From Blautia sp. (GTDB lineage Bacteria > Bacillota > Clostridia > Lachnospirales > Lachnospiraceae): a stretch of DNA of 11,070 nt. The DNA lies in the NCBI GenBank assembly GCA_017420455.1, contig JAFOJB010000187.1, forward strand, positions 1 to 11,070. The letters run 5' to 3'. How positions within the stretch are numbered: the stretch's first letter is position 1; every line of letters begins with the position of its first letter. Below, one piece after another: positions 4,693-11,070 of this stretch. The notes under the pieces are model-generated. The model was not told the origin of the DNA, ran no database searches, and was given only the letters and a program-made list of their open reading frames with translations. The translations under genes were made by a program, and so were the position numbers.

Positions 4693-7146
4693 ATGCGTTT
4701 ATCAAAAAGACTGGAAACCATCGCCGGCTTTGTGACGCCGGGCAATACTCTGGCGGATGTGGGCTGTGACCACGGGTATCTTGCGATCTACCTGGCAGAG
4801 AATCATCTGGTTCCTTCCGCCATTGTCTCGGATATCCGCCCTGGTCCCCTCTCCAGGGCGGAGCAGCACATAAAAGAATATCATCTGGAGGACAGGATCA
4901 CTGCCAGGCTATCGGACGGGCTGCACGGGTTTTCGCCGGGAGAGGCGCAGACCCTGGTGATCGCGGGAATGGGCGGTCCCCTTATGGAGAAGATACTTTC
5001 CGAGTGTCTCTTTACCGCCCTTTCCTTTGAGGAGCTCATCCTGGAGCCTCAGTCGGATGTACCGCATTTTCGCAGGTTTCTTCTGGAAAACGGTTTCTCT
5101 GTACGAAAAGAGGAAATGGTCCGGGAGGAAGGAAAATACTATCCGGTGCTTCTGGCCGCGGCCGGGAGAGAAGAAGAACCCTGGGACGATGTAGAGCTCG
5201 CCTTCGGAAAGCACCTGCTGGAAAGGAAACATCCGGTGCTGAAGGAATACCTCGAGCGTGAAGCTGTGATCAACAGCCGGATTCTGCAGCAGCTCACGCA
5301 GGAGGAAAGTCCTTCTGCAAGGATACGCAAAAAGGAGATGGAGGAGAAAAAGCAGCGCATTCTGGAGGCACTGCAGAGAATCAGCAAACAGACAGTGTTG
5401 TCGGATGGCGGTTTTGCTGTCGGCCGGAATACGGGCGGCGGTAAAATCTGTTTCCTTAAACAGAAAGGAGAATCCATGGCAGAGCAGAAAGAACTGATAG
5501 TAACCGTTGGAGCAGACAGCAAATCATTTCTGCCGGGAACTGCTTTCGGAGAAATCGTAAAGGAATTCATGGGGGAAAGCTGGAGGGAGGTCCTTCTGGT
5601 CCTGGAAGACGGGCGGCTGCGGGAGCTTTGCAAAAAGCTGAAGCGGGACTGCCGGCTGGAATTCATTACGAACAAAGATACCATTGGGTACCAGACATAC
5701 AAGCGGACAGCGGTTTTTATTCTTCTGAAAGCAATCTACGATGTGGGAGGAAAGAAAAGCATCGATAAGGTGGTGATCCATTATTCCATCGGGAACGCCC
5801 TGTACTTCACGATGGAAGGCACCGCCCTGCTGGATGAGTCTTTCCTGGAACGGGTGAAGGAAAGGATGCGCGAACTGGTACAGGGAGATGTTCCTGTGAT
5901 CAAAAGAAATATCCGCACAGACGATGCCATCAGCCTGTTCCACCGCCACCACATGTACGATAAGGAAAAGCTTTTCCATTACAGGATGAGCTCCCGGGTG
6001 AATATCTACAGTATCGAGAATTTCGATGATTATTTTTACGGCTATATGGCCAGCAGCACCGGCTTTATCACCACCTTTGACCTGCAGCTTTACGAGGAAG
6101 GCTTTATCCTCCTTCTTCCGGACAAAGGAGTATCCGGAACTCTCAGTCCTTTCGTTCCCCGGGACAAGCTGTTCCATGTTATGAAAGAAGCTCAGGAATG
6201 GGTGGACAAGCTGCGGGTGGCTACGGTAGGAGAACTGAACGGGCGCGTGACCAAAGGGGAAATCCAGGAGATCATCCTTGCCCAGGAGGCACTGCACGAG
6301 GCAAGGATCTCCGCCATTGCCCAGGAGATCCTGGAAAGAGGCGATGTGAAGTTCGTCATGATCGCAGGACCTTCCTCTTCCGGCAAGACTACCTTTTCAC
6401 ACAGGCTTTCCATCCAGCTTTCTTCCAGAGGTCTTCGCCCTCATCCGATCGCGGTGGACAACTATTTTGTGGACAGGGAGAAAACCCCTCTGGACGAGTT
6501 CGGGGAAAGGGACTATGAATGCCTGGAAGCACTGGATCTGGTACAGTTCGAGGCAGATATGAACGCGCTGATCTCCGGGAAAAGAGTGCAGCTTCCCACC
6601 TTCAATTTTGTGACGGGAACCAGGGAGTACAACGGAGAAAACCTGTTGCTGGGCAAAGAGGATATCCTGGTGATCGAAGGGATCCACGGACTGAATCCGG
6701 ATTTCGGAAGAAACCTGCCGGAGGAAAGCAAATTCCGGATCTATATCAGTGCCCTGACACAGCTGAACATCGATGAACACAACCGCATCCCCACTACCGA
6801 CGGACGGCTCATCCGCCGCATTGTCCGGGATGCCAGAACCAGGGGGAACACGGCAGAGGCAACCATCTCCAAATGGCCTTCTGTGCGAAGAGGGGAGGAA
6901 AAGAATATCTTTCCCTACCAGGAAAAGGCGGATGTCATGTTCAATTCCGCCCTGGTGTACGAGCTGGCCTGCCTGAAGGTTTATGCGGAGCCCCTGCTCT
7001 TCGGGATATCCAGGGACAGCCCGCAGTATATGGAGGCCAAGAGACTGCTGAAATTCCTGGGCTATTTTGTCCCGTTCCCTGACAATGATATTCCCAACAA
7101 TTCCCTTCTCCGGGAATTTCTGGGAGGCAGCTGCTTTAAAGTCTGA
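4693..7146 (+). CDS. trmK: TrmK methyltransferase fused in frame to a nucleoside kinase (817 aa)
   Basis: One open frame covers two proteins that are normally separate. Residues 1 to about 233 are TrmK, which methylates N1 of adenine 22 in tRNA using S-adenosylmethionine. The SAM-binding motif I is LADVGCDHGYL (20-30), the family motif AGMGGPLMEKIL is at 91-102, and ILEPQSDVPHFRRFLLENGF at 116-134 is typical. A charged helical tail follows (about 205-232). Residues 234-261 are a low-similarity linker, and 262-817 are a complete nucleoside kinase described separately. TrmK follows rpoD in many Firmicutes, usually with a Nif3-like gene next; no Nif3 gene is seen here. The start is 3 bases after the rpoD stop with only a distant AAGGA (4672-4676), so translation is probably coupled. 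A kinase-type internal start at 5476 means two separate products, a fusion, or both could be made. Confidence 0.85.
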   Translation: MRLSKRLETIAGFVTPGNTLADVGCDHGYLAIYLAENHLVPSAIVSDIRPGPLSRAEQHIKEYHLEDRITARLSDGLHGFSPGEAQTLVIAGMGGPLMEKILSECLFTALSFEELILEPQSDVPHFRRFLLENGFSVRKEEMVREEGKYYPVLLAAAGREEEPWDDVELAFGKHLLERKHPVLKEYLEREAVINSRILQQLTQEESPSARIRKKEMEEKKQRILEALQRISKQTVLSDGGFAVGRNTGGGKICFLKQKGESMAEQKELIVTVGADSKSFLPGTAFGEIVKEFMGESWREVLLVLEDGRLRELCKKLKRDCRLEFITNKDTIGYQTYKRTAVFILLKAIYDVGGKKSIDKVVIHYSIGNALYFTMEGTALLDESFLERVKERMRELVQGDVPVIKRNIRTDDAISLFHRHHMYDKEKLFHYRMSSRVNIYSIENFDDYFYGYMASSTGFITTFDLQLYEEGFILLLPDKGVSGTLSPFVPRDKLFHVMKEAQEWVDKLRVATVGELNGRVTKGEIQEIILAQEALHEARISAIAQEILERGDVKFVMIAGPSSSGKTTFSHRLSIQLSSRGLRPHPIAVDNYFVDREKTPLDEFGERDYECLEALDLVQFEADMNALISGKRVQLPTFNFVTGTREYNGENLLLGKEDILVIEGIHGLNPDFGRNLPEESKFRIYISALTQLNIDEHNRIPTTDGRLIRRIVRDARTRGNTAEATISKWPSVRRGEEKNIFPYQEKADVMFNSALVYELACLKVYAEPLLFGISRDSPQYMEAKRLLKFLGYFVPFPDNDIPNNSLLREFLGGSCFKV
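5447..5471 (+). promoter_or_regulatory. Two mutually exclusive hairpins at the internal kinase start
   Basis: TCTGTTT (5447-5453) can pair with AAACAGA (5458-5464) around loop CCTT, leaving the ribosome binding site mostly free. Alternatively TTTCCTT (5451-5457) can pair with AAGGAGA (5465-5471), with one G-U pair, hiding the site. The two folds share bases and cannot coexist. This is a candidate switch on translation from ATG 5476; both stems are short and chance is possible. Confidence 0.35.
5464..5470 (+). promoter_or_regulatory. Internal ribosome binding site for the kinase
   Basis: AAAGGAG, then 5 bases, then ATG 5476. This is good placement inside an open frame, and better than the site of the frame's first ATG at 4693. 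Confidence 0.7.
5476..7146 (+). CDS. Nucleoside (uridine-type) kinase with TGS domain, internal start (556 aa)
   Basis: This is the kinase half of the fused frame, probably also made alone from ATG 5476. It would phosphorylate uridine or another nucleoside with ATP or GTP in pyrimidine salvage. Numbered from this start, residues about 6-65 resemble a TGS domain (ELIVTVGADSKSF...GTAF). The next part resembles the second additional domain of threonyl-tRNA synthetase (HYSIGNALYFTMEG). The P-loop GPSSSGKT lies at 298-305, followed by the phosphoribulokinase/uridine kinase features AVDNYFVDREKTPLDEF and VIEGIHGLNP. A length near 550 aa is usual for clostridial nucleoside kinases of this architecture as I remember them. 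The stop is TGA at 7144. The TGS and synthetase-like parts suggest RNA binding or regulation, but their role is not established. Nucleoside specificity cannot be read from the sequence. Confidence 0.78.
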   Translation: MAEQKELIVTVGADSKSFLPGTAFGEIVKEFMGESWREVLLVLEDGRLRELCKKLKRDCRLEFITNKDTIGYQTYKRTAVFILLKAIYDVGGKKSIDKVVIHYSIGNALYFTMEGTALLDESFLERVKERMRELVQGDVPVIKRNIRTDDAISLFHRHHMYDKEKLFHYRMSSRVNIYSIENFDDYFYGYMASSTGFITTFDLQLYEEGFILLLPDKGVSGTLSPFVPRDKLFHVMKEAQEWVDKLRVATVGELNGRVTKGEIQEIILAQEALHEARISAIAQEILERGDVKFVMIAGPSSSGKTTFSHRLSIQLSSRGLRPHPIAVDNYFVDREKTPLDEFGERDYECLEALDLVQFEADMNALISGKRVQLPTFNFVTGTREYNGENLLLGKEDILVIEGIHGLNPDFGRNLPEESKFRIYISALTQLNIDEHNRIPTTDGRLIRRIVRDARTRGNTAEATISKWPSVRRGEEKNIFPYQEKADVMFNSALVYELACLKVYAEPLLFGISRDSPQYMEAKRLLKFLGYFVPFPDNDIPNNSLLREFLGGSCFKV

Positions 7147-7378
7147 GAAAATGCGGACTATGTTTACGCAGCAGAGCTGCGGGGGAACTGACCCTTGCGG
7201 CATCTGCCGGATGGACAGGCAGGAACATCTTCCCGGCTCGGCGTTCGGGGGAAAAAAGGGTATGCCAGAACGCACCATGGAACGTATAAAGCATTAAGGA
7301 GAATGAGGACAGGCTGTCTGCGGCGGCCCCTCAGGATCTGTTCCCGGTAAAACAGGTGAATAAAACATATATGGAGAA
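7147..7378 (+). other. Intergenic region before the surface protein
   Basis: No gene is supported in this spacer. CGCAGC-AGA-GCTGCG at 7167-7181 is a 6-bp hairpin 20 bases after the kinase stop, followed by GGGGAACTGA rather than a T-run, so it is not a standard terminator. TATAAA at 7285-7290 has no matching -35 box. A 15-codon frame from ATG 7303 has AAGGAG only one base away and is not convincing. The promoter of the following gene was not identified. Confidence 0.4.
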
Positions 7379-7385
7379 AAGGAGG
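7379..7385 (+). promoter_or_regulatory. Ribosome binding site for the surface protein
   Basis: AAGGAGG followed by ATCT and ATG 7390. The strong site and the Lys-rich start of a signal peptide fix this start; the ATG at 7371 is out of frame. Confidence 0.85.
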
Positions 7386-7389
7386 ATCT

Positions 7390-10300
7390 ATGAAAAAAGC
7401 AACAAATTACATGAGACGTATTCTTGCCTGCGTTCTGTCTGCCGGAATGATATTGAACAGTGTCTCGCTTCCGACTGCAGAAGAGCTGACTGCGGGAGAA
7501 GACTTTATACTGCAGGAGGCAGAGCTGATCTCCTCCGGAGCAGAAGGGCTGCAGGAGGAGTATGCCCGGACAGAAGAAGGTTACCAGGAGGATCTGAACA
7601 ACCAGGAGGACAGCCCATCGGATTTCATTTCCGATACAGCCGGAGACAGCGCTTTTCCGGAGCTGACCAGCCAGGATGAGGGAAGCCTGCCTGCCGCCAT
7701 GGATGGAGAAGTTCTTGCGGCTTCCATGGAAGGAGAAGAACTTCCGGCGGCCATGGAAGGAGAGCAGATCGTCTATACCTGGAGTGAACTGCAGAAAGCG
7801 CTGAAAAAACCCGCTGGTTCGAAGATGACAGTGGATGATGAAAAGTGCTATGTGATCCAGCTTGGCGGCCCGATCACGGCAGGAAATGCTGACACGGCTC
7901 TGGAGGTAGAGTTTGAAAAAGCACCGATCGTTCTGGATCTGAACGGATATAGGATCAGCCGGAATCTGAAAAGCAGAAAAGACGATGGAAGTGTCATCGA
8001 CATTACAAGGGGAACACTGATCCTGAAAGACAGCCGGGGAGGCGGAGAGATCACCGGAGGTTTTTCACTGGAGGGCGGCGGTGTGAATGTCGGTTACTAC
8101 AGCACCTTCCGGCAGACCGCCGGAACGATCACCGGCAATGAGGCGACGTCCGGCGGCGGTGTAGTGGTACATGGCGGAAGGTTCGAGATGACCGGCGGTG
8201 AGATTGCCAGTAATAAAGCATCCAACGGCGGCGGAGTCCATGTATACAGCGGTGGAACCTTTATCCTGAACGGCGGCCGGATTACTTACAACAAAGCGAA
8301 TTCCAAGGGCGGCGGCGTTTATCTGGACAGGGGGAATGCCATACTTCAGGACGGAAGCATCACCGGAAACGAAGCCTTCAGCGGCGGCGCCGTTTATCAG
8401 TGCAATGGAAGCCTGGGGATCAATAAAGCCACACTTCGATGGAATACCGCAAAGAATGGCGGCGGCCTCTATGTGGAAAACGGCACCTGTTCTCTGCTGG
8501 AGGACAGCCTGTGGATCGTTGACAATACGGCGGACAAAGGCCGCAATGTATGTATTCTCGGGGGAGAGGTACGGATCGGTGCCCTGGATTATTACCCCGG
8601 AGATTTTTACCTGGAAGGAGAAACCAGTGTCCTGACGCTTACCAGAAGACTCAGCGGAGAACATCGGATCTATGTGGAAGTGGACAGTGCCCACCAGCCG
8701 GCCATTACAAAAGGATTCCAGGAGTATAATCCTCCTTATATGGGATGGAACGAGCAGGCCTATTTCTCCACCAAAAAAGGTTATGTCATCTGCATGGACG
8801 GGGAGGAAGCGGCAATACGCAGGGAGCATCCCATAAAGACGGAGTGGGAATGGAGTTCCAATCTCCGGGAAGCGGATCTGAAGATTTCCTGCGAGCATTG
8901 CCATGCGAATTTCGGGAATTATATTGCAGCCAAGGTGACAGGTCCTGCGGTGGACCCGGAGACACGCCGGCTTGTATATACGGCGGAAGCAACCTATAAT
9001 GGCGTTGTGTATACAGATAAGAAAGAAGCGCCGGAACAGCCTTCAGGGTATATCCCCATTGCCTGGTGGGAGCTGAACGAAATGCTGAAAACAGGCGGAA
9101 ATTCCGTAACTGATCCGCAAACCGGCGAAAGAAAGCAGATGATCCGGCTTTATTCGGATTTCATTGCAGGAGAAAATGATTATTGCCTGGAGTTCCGTTA
9201 TACCGAGGGTATTCCTGTATATCTGGATCTGAATGGTCATACCATTGACAGGAATCTGTTCAAGGGTCAGGACTACTCTGGAGAGGAATCGGATGGAAAT
9301 GTCCTTACCGTGGCAAATGGAACTCTGGTGATCATGGATTCCGCCGGCGGCGGAAAGATCACAGGAGGCTGCAACCACTGGGGCGGCGGTATTTATGTCA
9401 GCAGATATGGAAACCTTGTCCTGGAAGGAGGCAGCATCACCGGAAATGCATCGTCCTCTGCCGGCGGCGGCATTTACGTGAATGAAGGAAGTCTTACTGT
9501 CCAGGGAGGCTCCATTCAGAATAACATGGCCCGGCAGGGCGGTGGTGTATTTATAAAAACCGGCGATGCGTCCTTCACGGGAGGTACGATCACCGAAAAC
9601 AGGGCAGAGCACGCTGGCGGTGGTATCTATAACGATGAAGGATTCCTGAAGCTGGGCGGAACACTGATCACCGGAAACGGATCCTATTTCGGAGGCGGTT
9701 TATACCTCGGTGAAGGAAAAGCAGCGTTGTCAGGAAAGGTTACTGTTTATGATAATAAAGGGATAACCAGGGACGAAATTGAAGGAAAGACAGATGGAGA
9801 CATCTATCTGGACGGCGACGAGGCGCGCCTTGTCATCGAAGGCCCTCTGTCCGCAGAAGATGGCAGAAAACAGAATATCGGCATGTACTACAGACGCTCC
9901 GGTCCCATCACGGAGGGTTATTCCCAGTATCACGAAGGGACAATTCCTTCAGAACTCTTCTCGAACAGTCAGTCGGAAGGCTTCCTGCTCTGTATGGACG
10001 ATGAGAGGAAAGAAGTCGTCCTGACGATGGATGGGCACGATTTCCAGTATACCTGGGAATGGGAAGGCTATACCTCCGCCTCTCTCTTTGCGGTCTGCAG
10101 CCGCTGCGGCGAGCGTTATCTGGCGGCAGATCCTTCTCTGACGACCATCACCGGGCCCGCTTACAGTGAAGAAGAGGGAATGTATGTCTTCACGGCATCG
10201 GTCACGCTGGACGGGAAAGAATACAAAGGAACGAAACCGTATGAACTGGATCTGGAGTTTGTAGAAGAAGTCGCCCCGTATGTAGATGAGGATGGCTCCT

Positions 10301-11070
10301 ATGTCTTCGGAACCGCCGCACACTTCAGAACGATCGTCGATGGAGAGACGGTTTATCTGGCACAGAATGAAGACGGAACTCCCGGTGCACGGGTTCAGAA
10401 AGAAGATCTCCGCCTGTCCTGGTTTGTGTTTGAAGGGGAGATCATTGCCAGATATACCGGTCCTGTTTCGGATGATCCGGAGCAGGTGGTGGTAGTTGAG
10501 ATCCCGAAAACCTATACGGATGAAAACGGAAAAACGGTGAAGGTCGTACGGCTTGGCTGGAACGAGGAAAGCCTGTTTGAACAGAACCGTTTTGACCGGG
10601 CTCCTTACAGAGTGATCTGTACAGAGAATATCAGGGCAATAGATGAATATACCTTTAAAAACTGCTATCTGGAAAGCTTCACCGGCGATACCAGCAGCCT
10701 TACGCATATCGGGACGGAGGCTTTTGCCAACTGCGGAGACCTCTTTACGGAAATCATCCTGACAGCGCAGGAGCGGATCGTATTCGGCCCCGGCGCGTTC
10801 AGCGGCAATTCTGACGAAGAAGGAAATATCCGCCTGACTGTGAAGCTGTATCACGCTTCCGAACGCTTCAGCGGCGTGGAAGGCAGCGGAAAAGACACGT
10901 ATCTTGTAGAATATCTCGATGAGCACGATCTGGCAGTGGTCGAAGAGGAGACGGTCTGGGCCGATGATTTCCATTCTGCCTCCTTCCGCCTGGAATGCCG
11001 GAAATGGAGCCTTTGTACAGAAAAACCGGAATTTAAGGATGTTCCTGCAGAGTGGGAGGAGCGGGAGGAC
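7390..11070 (+). CDS. Exported beta-helix / CxxC / LRR surface protein, 3' end beyond window
   Basis: An open frame of 1227 codons without a stop, so the C-terminus is missing. Residues 1-30 look like a Sec signal peptide (MKK, RR, hydrophobic ILACVLSAGMIL, then SLPTA). An acidic, Glu/Gly-rich linker runs to about 128 and includes three tandem 9-residue repeats (100-126). Two homologous modules start at W131 and W559. Each has a WxEL(Q/N) opening, LDLNG(Y/H)xI, GTL(I/V)(L/M)(K/M)DS, and GGG(E/K)ITGG, then right-handed beta-helix rungs of the GGGIYV...GGSITGN type (six in the first, five in the second). Each ends in a CxxC domain (C501/C504, C903/C906) with a TGPA and YTA/FTA...G(V/K)xY pattern. 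Residues about 1078-1141 are BspA-like leucine-rich repeats (IDEYTFKNC, IGTEAFANC, FGPGAFSGN). Likely an adhesin or cell-surface carbohydrate/host-interaction protein. No anchor is visible, and the function is inferred from architecture only. Confidence 0.85.
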   Translation, partial: MKKATNYMRRILACVLSAGMILNSVSLPTAEELTAGEDFILQEAELISSGAEGLQEEYARTEEGYQEDLNNQEDSPSDFISDTAGDSAFPELTSQDEGSLPAAMDGEVLAASMEGEELPAAMEGEQIVYTWSELQKALKKPAGSKMTVDDEKCYVIQLGGPITAGNADTALEVEFEKAPIVLDLNGYRISRNLKSRKDDGSVIDITRGTLILKDSRGGGEITGGFSLEGGGVNVGYYSTFRQTAGTITGNEATSGGGVVVHGGRFEMTGGEIASNKASNGGGVHVYSGGTFILNGGRITYNKANSKGGGVYLDRGNAILQDGSITGNEAFSGGAVYQCNGSLGINKATLRWNTAKNGGGLYVENGTCSLLEDSLWIVDNTADKGRNVCILGGEVRIGALDYYPGDFYLEGETSVLTLTRRLSGEHRIYVEVDSAHQPAITKGFQEYNPPYMGWNEQAYFSTKKGYVICMDGEEAAIRREHPIKTEWEWSSNLREADLKISCEHCHANFGNYIAAKVTGPAVDPETRRLVYTAEATYNGVVYTDKKEAPEQPSGYIPIAWWELNEMLKTGGNSVTDPQTGERKQMIRLYSDFIAGENDYCLEFRYTEGIPVYLDLNGHTIDRNLFKGQDYSGEESDGNVLTVANGTLVIMDSAGGGKITGGCNHWGGGIYVSRYGNLVLEGGSITGNASSSAGGGIYVNEGSLTVQGGSIQNNMARQGGGVFIKTGDASFTGGTITENRAEHAGGGIYNDEGFLKLGGTLITGNGSYFGGGLYLGEGKAALSGKVTVYDNKGITRDEIEGKTDGDIYLDGDEARLVIEGPLSAEDGRKQNIGMYYRRSGPITEGYSQYHEGTIPSELFSNSQSEGFLLCMDDERKEVVLTMDGHDFQYTWEWEGYTSASLFAVCSRCGERYLAADPSLTTITGPAYSEEEGMYVFTASVTLDGKEYKGTKPYELDLEFVEEVAPYVDEDGSYVFGTAAHFRTIVDGETVYLAQNEDGTPGARVQKEDLRLSWFVFEGEIIARYTGPVSDDPEQVVVVEIPKTYTDENGKTVKVVRLGWNEESLFEQNRFDRAPYRVICTENIRAIDEYTFKNCYLESFTGDTSSLTHIGTEAFANCGDLFTEIILTAQERIVFGPGAFSGNSDEEGNIRLTVKLYHASERFSGVEGSGKDTYLVEYLDEHDLAVVEEETVWADDFHSASFRLECRKWSLCTEKPEFKDVPAEWEERED
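7687..7767 (+). repeat. 27-bp tandem repeat, three units, in the surface protein linker
   Basis: Units 7687-7713, 7714-7740 and 7741-7767 encode LPAAMDGEV, LAASMEGEE and LPAAMEGEQ in frame. All contain the core ATGGAtGGAGAa or ATGGAaGGAGAg. The period is a multiple of three, so copy-number change would lengthen or shorten the linker without frameshift. Confidence 0.85.
7780..9063 (+). repeat. Module 1 of the duplicated beta-helix/CxxC unit
   Basis: Residues 131-558. Order: WSELQKALKK opening, LDLNGYRISRNL, GTLILKDSRGGGEITGG, six beta-helix rungs (about 229-366), an intervening domain ending CMDGEE, then WEWS and ISCEHC with a YTAEATYNGVVYTDKK tail. It corresponds in order to module 2 with a 428-residue offset at the start. 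The relation is seen at protein level, with substantial divergence. Confidence 0.75.
9064..10260 (+). repeat. Module 2 of the duplicated beta-helix/CxxC unit
   Basis: Residues 559-957. Order: WWELNEMLKT opening, LDLNGHTIDRNL, GTLVIMDSAGGGKITGG, five beta-helix rungs (about 666-785), an intervening domain with LLCMDDE, then WEWEGYTSA, AVCSRCG and a FTASVTLDGKEYKGTK tail. One rung fewer than module 1. Confidence 0.75.

Noticed and set aside
7167..7181. Terminator after the kinase gene
   Set aside because: The 6-bp hairpin is followed by G-rich sequence, not a T-run.
7303..7350. 15-codon leader peptide upstream of the surface protein
   Set aside because: AAGGAG is only one base from the ATG. 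There is no regulatory codon run or attenuator structure to support it.
7426..7431. Lipoprotein signal (ILAC) in the surface protein
   Set aside because: The cysteine at residue 14 comes only three residues after the Arg pair, leaving no hydrophobic segment before it, so a type I signal peptide is more likely.
9949..10974. 341-codon minus-strand frame opposite the surface protein
   Set aside because: The plus-strand frame shows clear domain repeats through this stretch. The antisense translation has no recognisable motif.

Overview
The window looks like chromosomal DNA of a Gram-positive clostridium, most likely family Lachnospiraceae. The evidence is strong AGGAGG-type ribosome binding sites, a housekeeping promoter matching the Firmicutes sigma-A consensus, the gene order dgt-dnaG-rpoD-trmK, a TGS-containing nucleoside kinase, and a secreted beta-helix/BspA-LRR protein of the kind common on gut clostridia. 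The genus cannot be named from sequence reading alone.

Layout. Positions 1-180: a type II tRNA-Leu with anticodon AAG on the minus strand, driven by a near-consensus promoter. Positions 291-7146, plus strand: a macromolecular-synthesis cluster, namely dGTP triphosphohydrolase-like dgt, primase dnaG, the primary sigma factor rpoD, and one long frame joining the tRNA m1A22 methyltransferase TrmK to a nucleoside (uridine-type) kinase. Positions 7390 to the window end: the first 1227 codons of a large exported protein. It has a signal peptide, an acidic linker with a short tandem repeat, two copies of a beta-helix plus CxxC module, and a BspA-type leucine-rich region. It runs off the window.

The cluster groups dNTP control, primer synthesis, transcription initiation, tRNA modification and nucleotide salvage, which fits co-regulation with growth. 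The least expected structure is non-coding. Two copies of one hairpin repeat family bracket dnaG. The copy between dnaG and rpoD (3248-3404) is intact, with 27-bp terminal inverted repeats and a possible 5-bp target duplication. The copy between dgt and dnaG (about 1302-1430) is diverged. Their central hairpins differ by two compensatory base-pair changes, so the fold appears to have been preserved.

Other points of note are the in-frame trmK-kinase fusion, which keeps a good internal ribosome binding site next to two mutually exclusive hairpins; the A34 leucine tRNA; and the internal duplication of about 428 residues in the surface protein. I saw no defence, CRISPR, phage or complete transposase gene.
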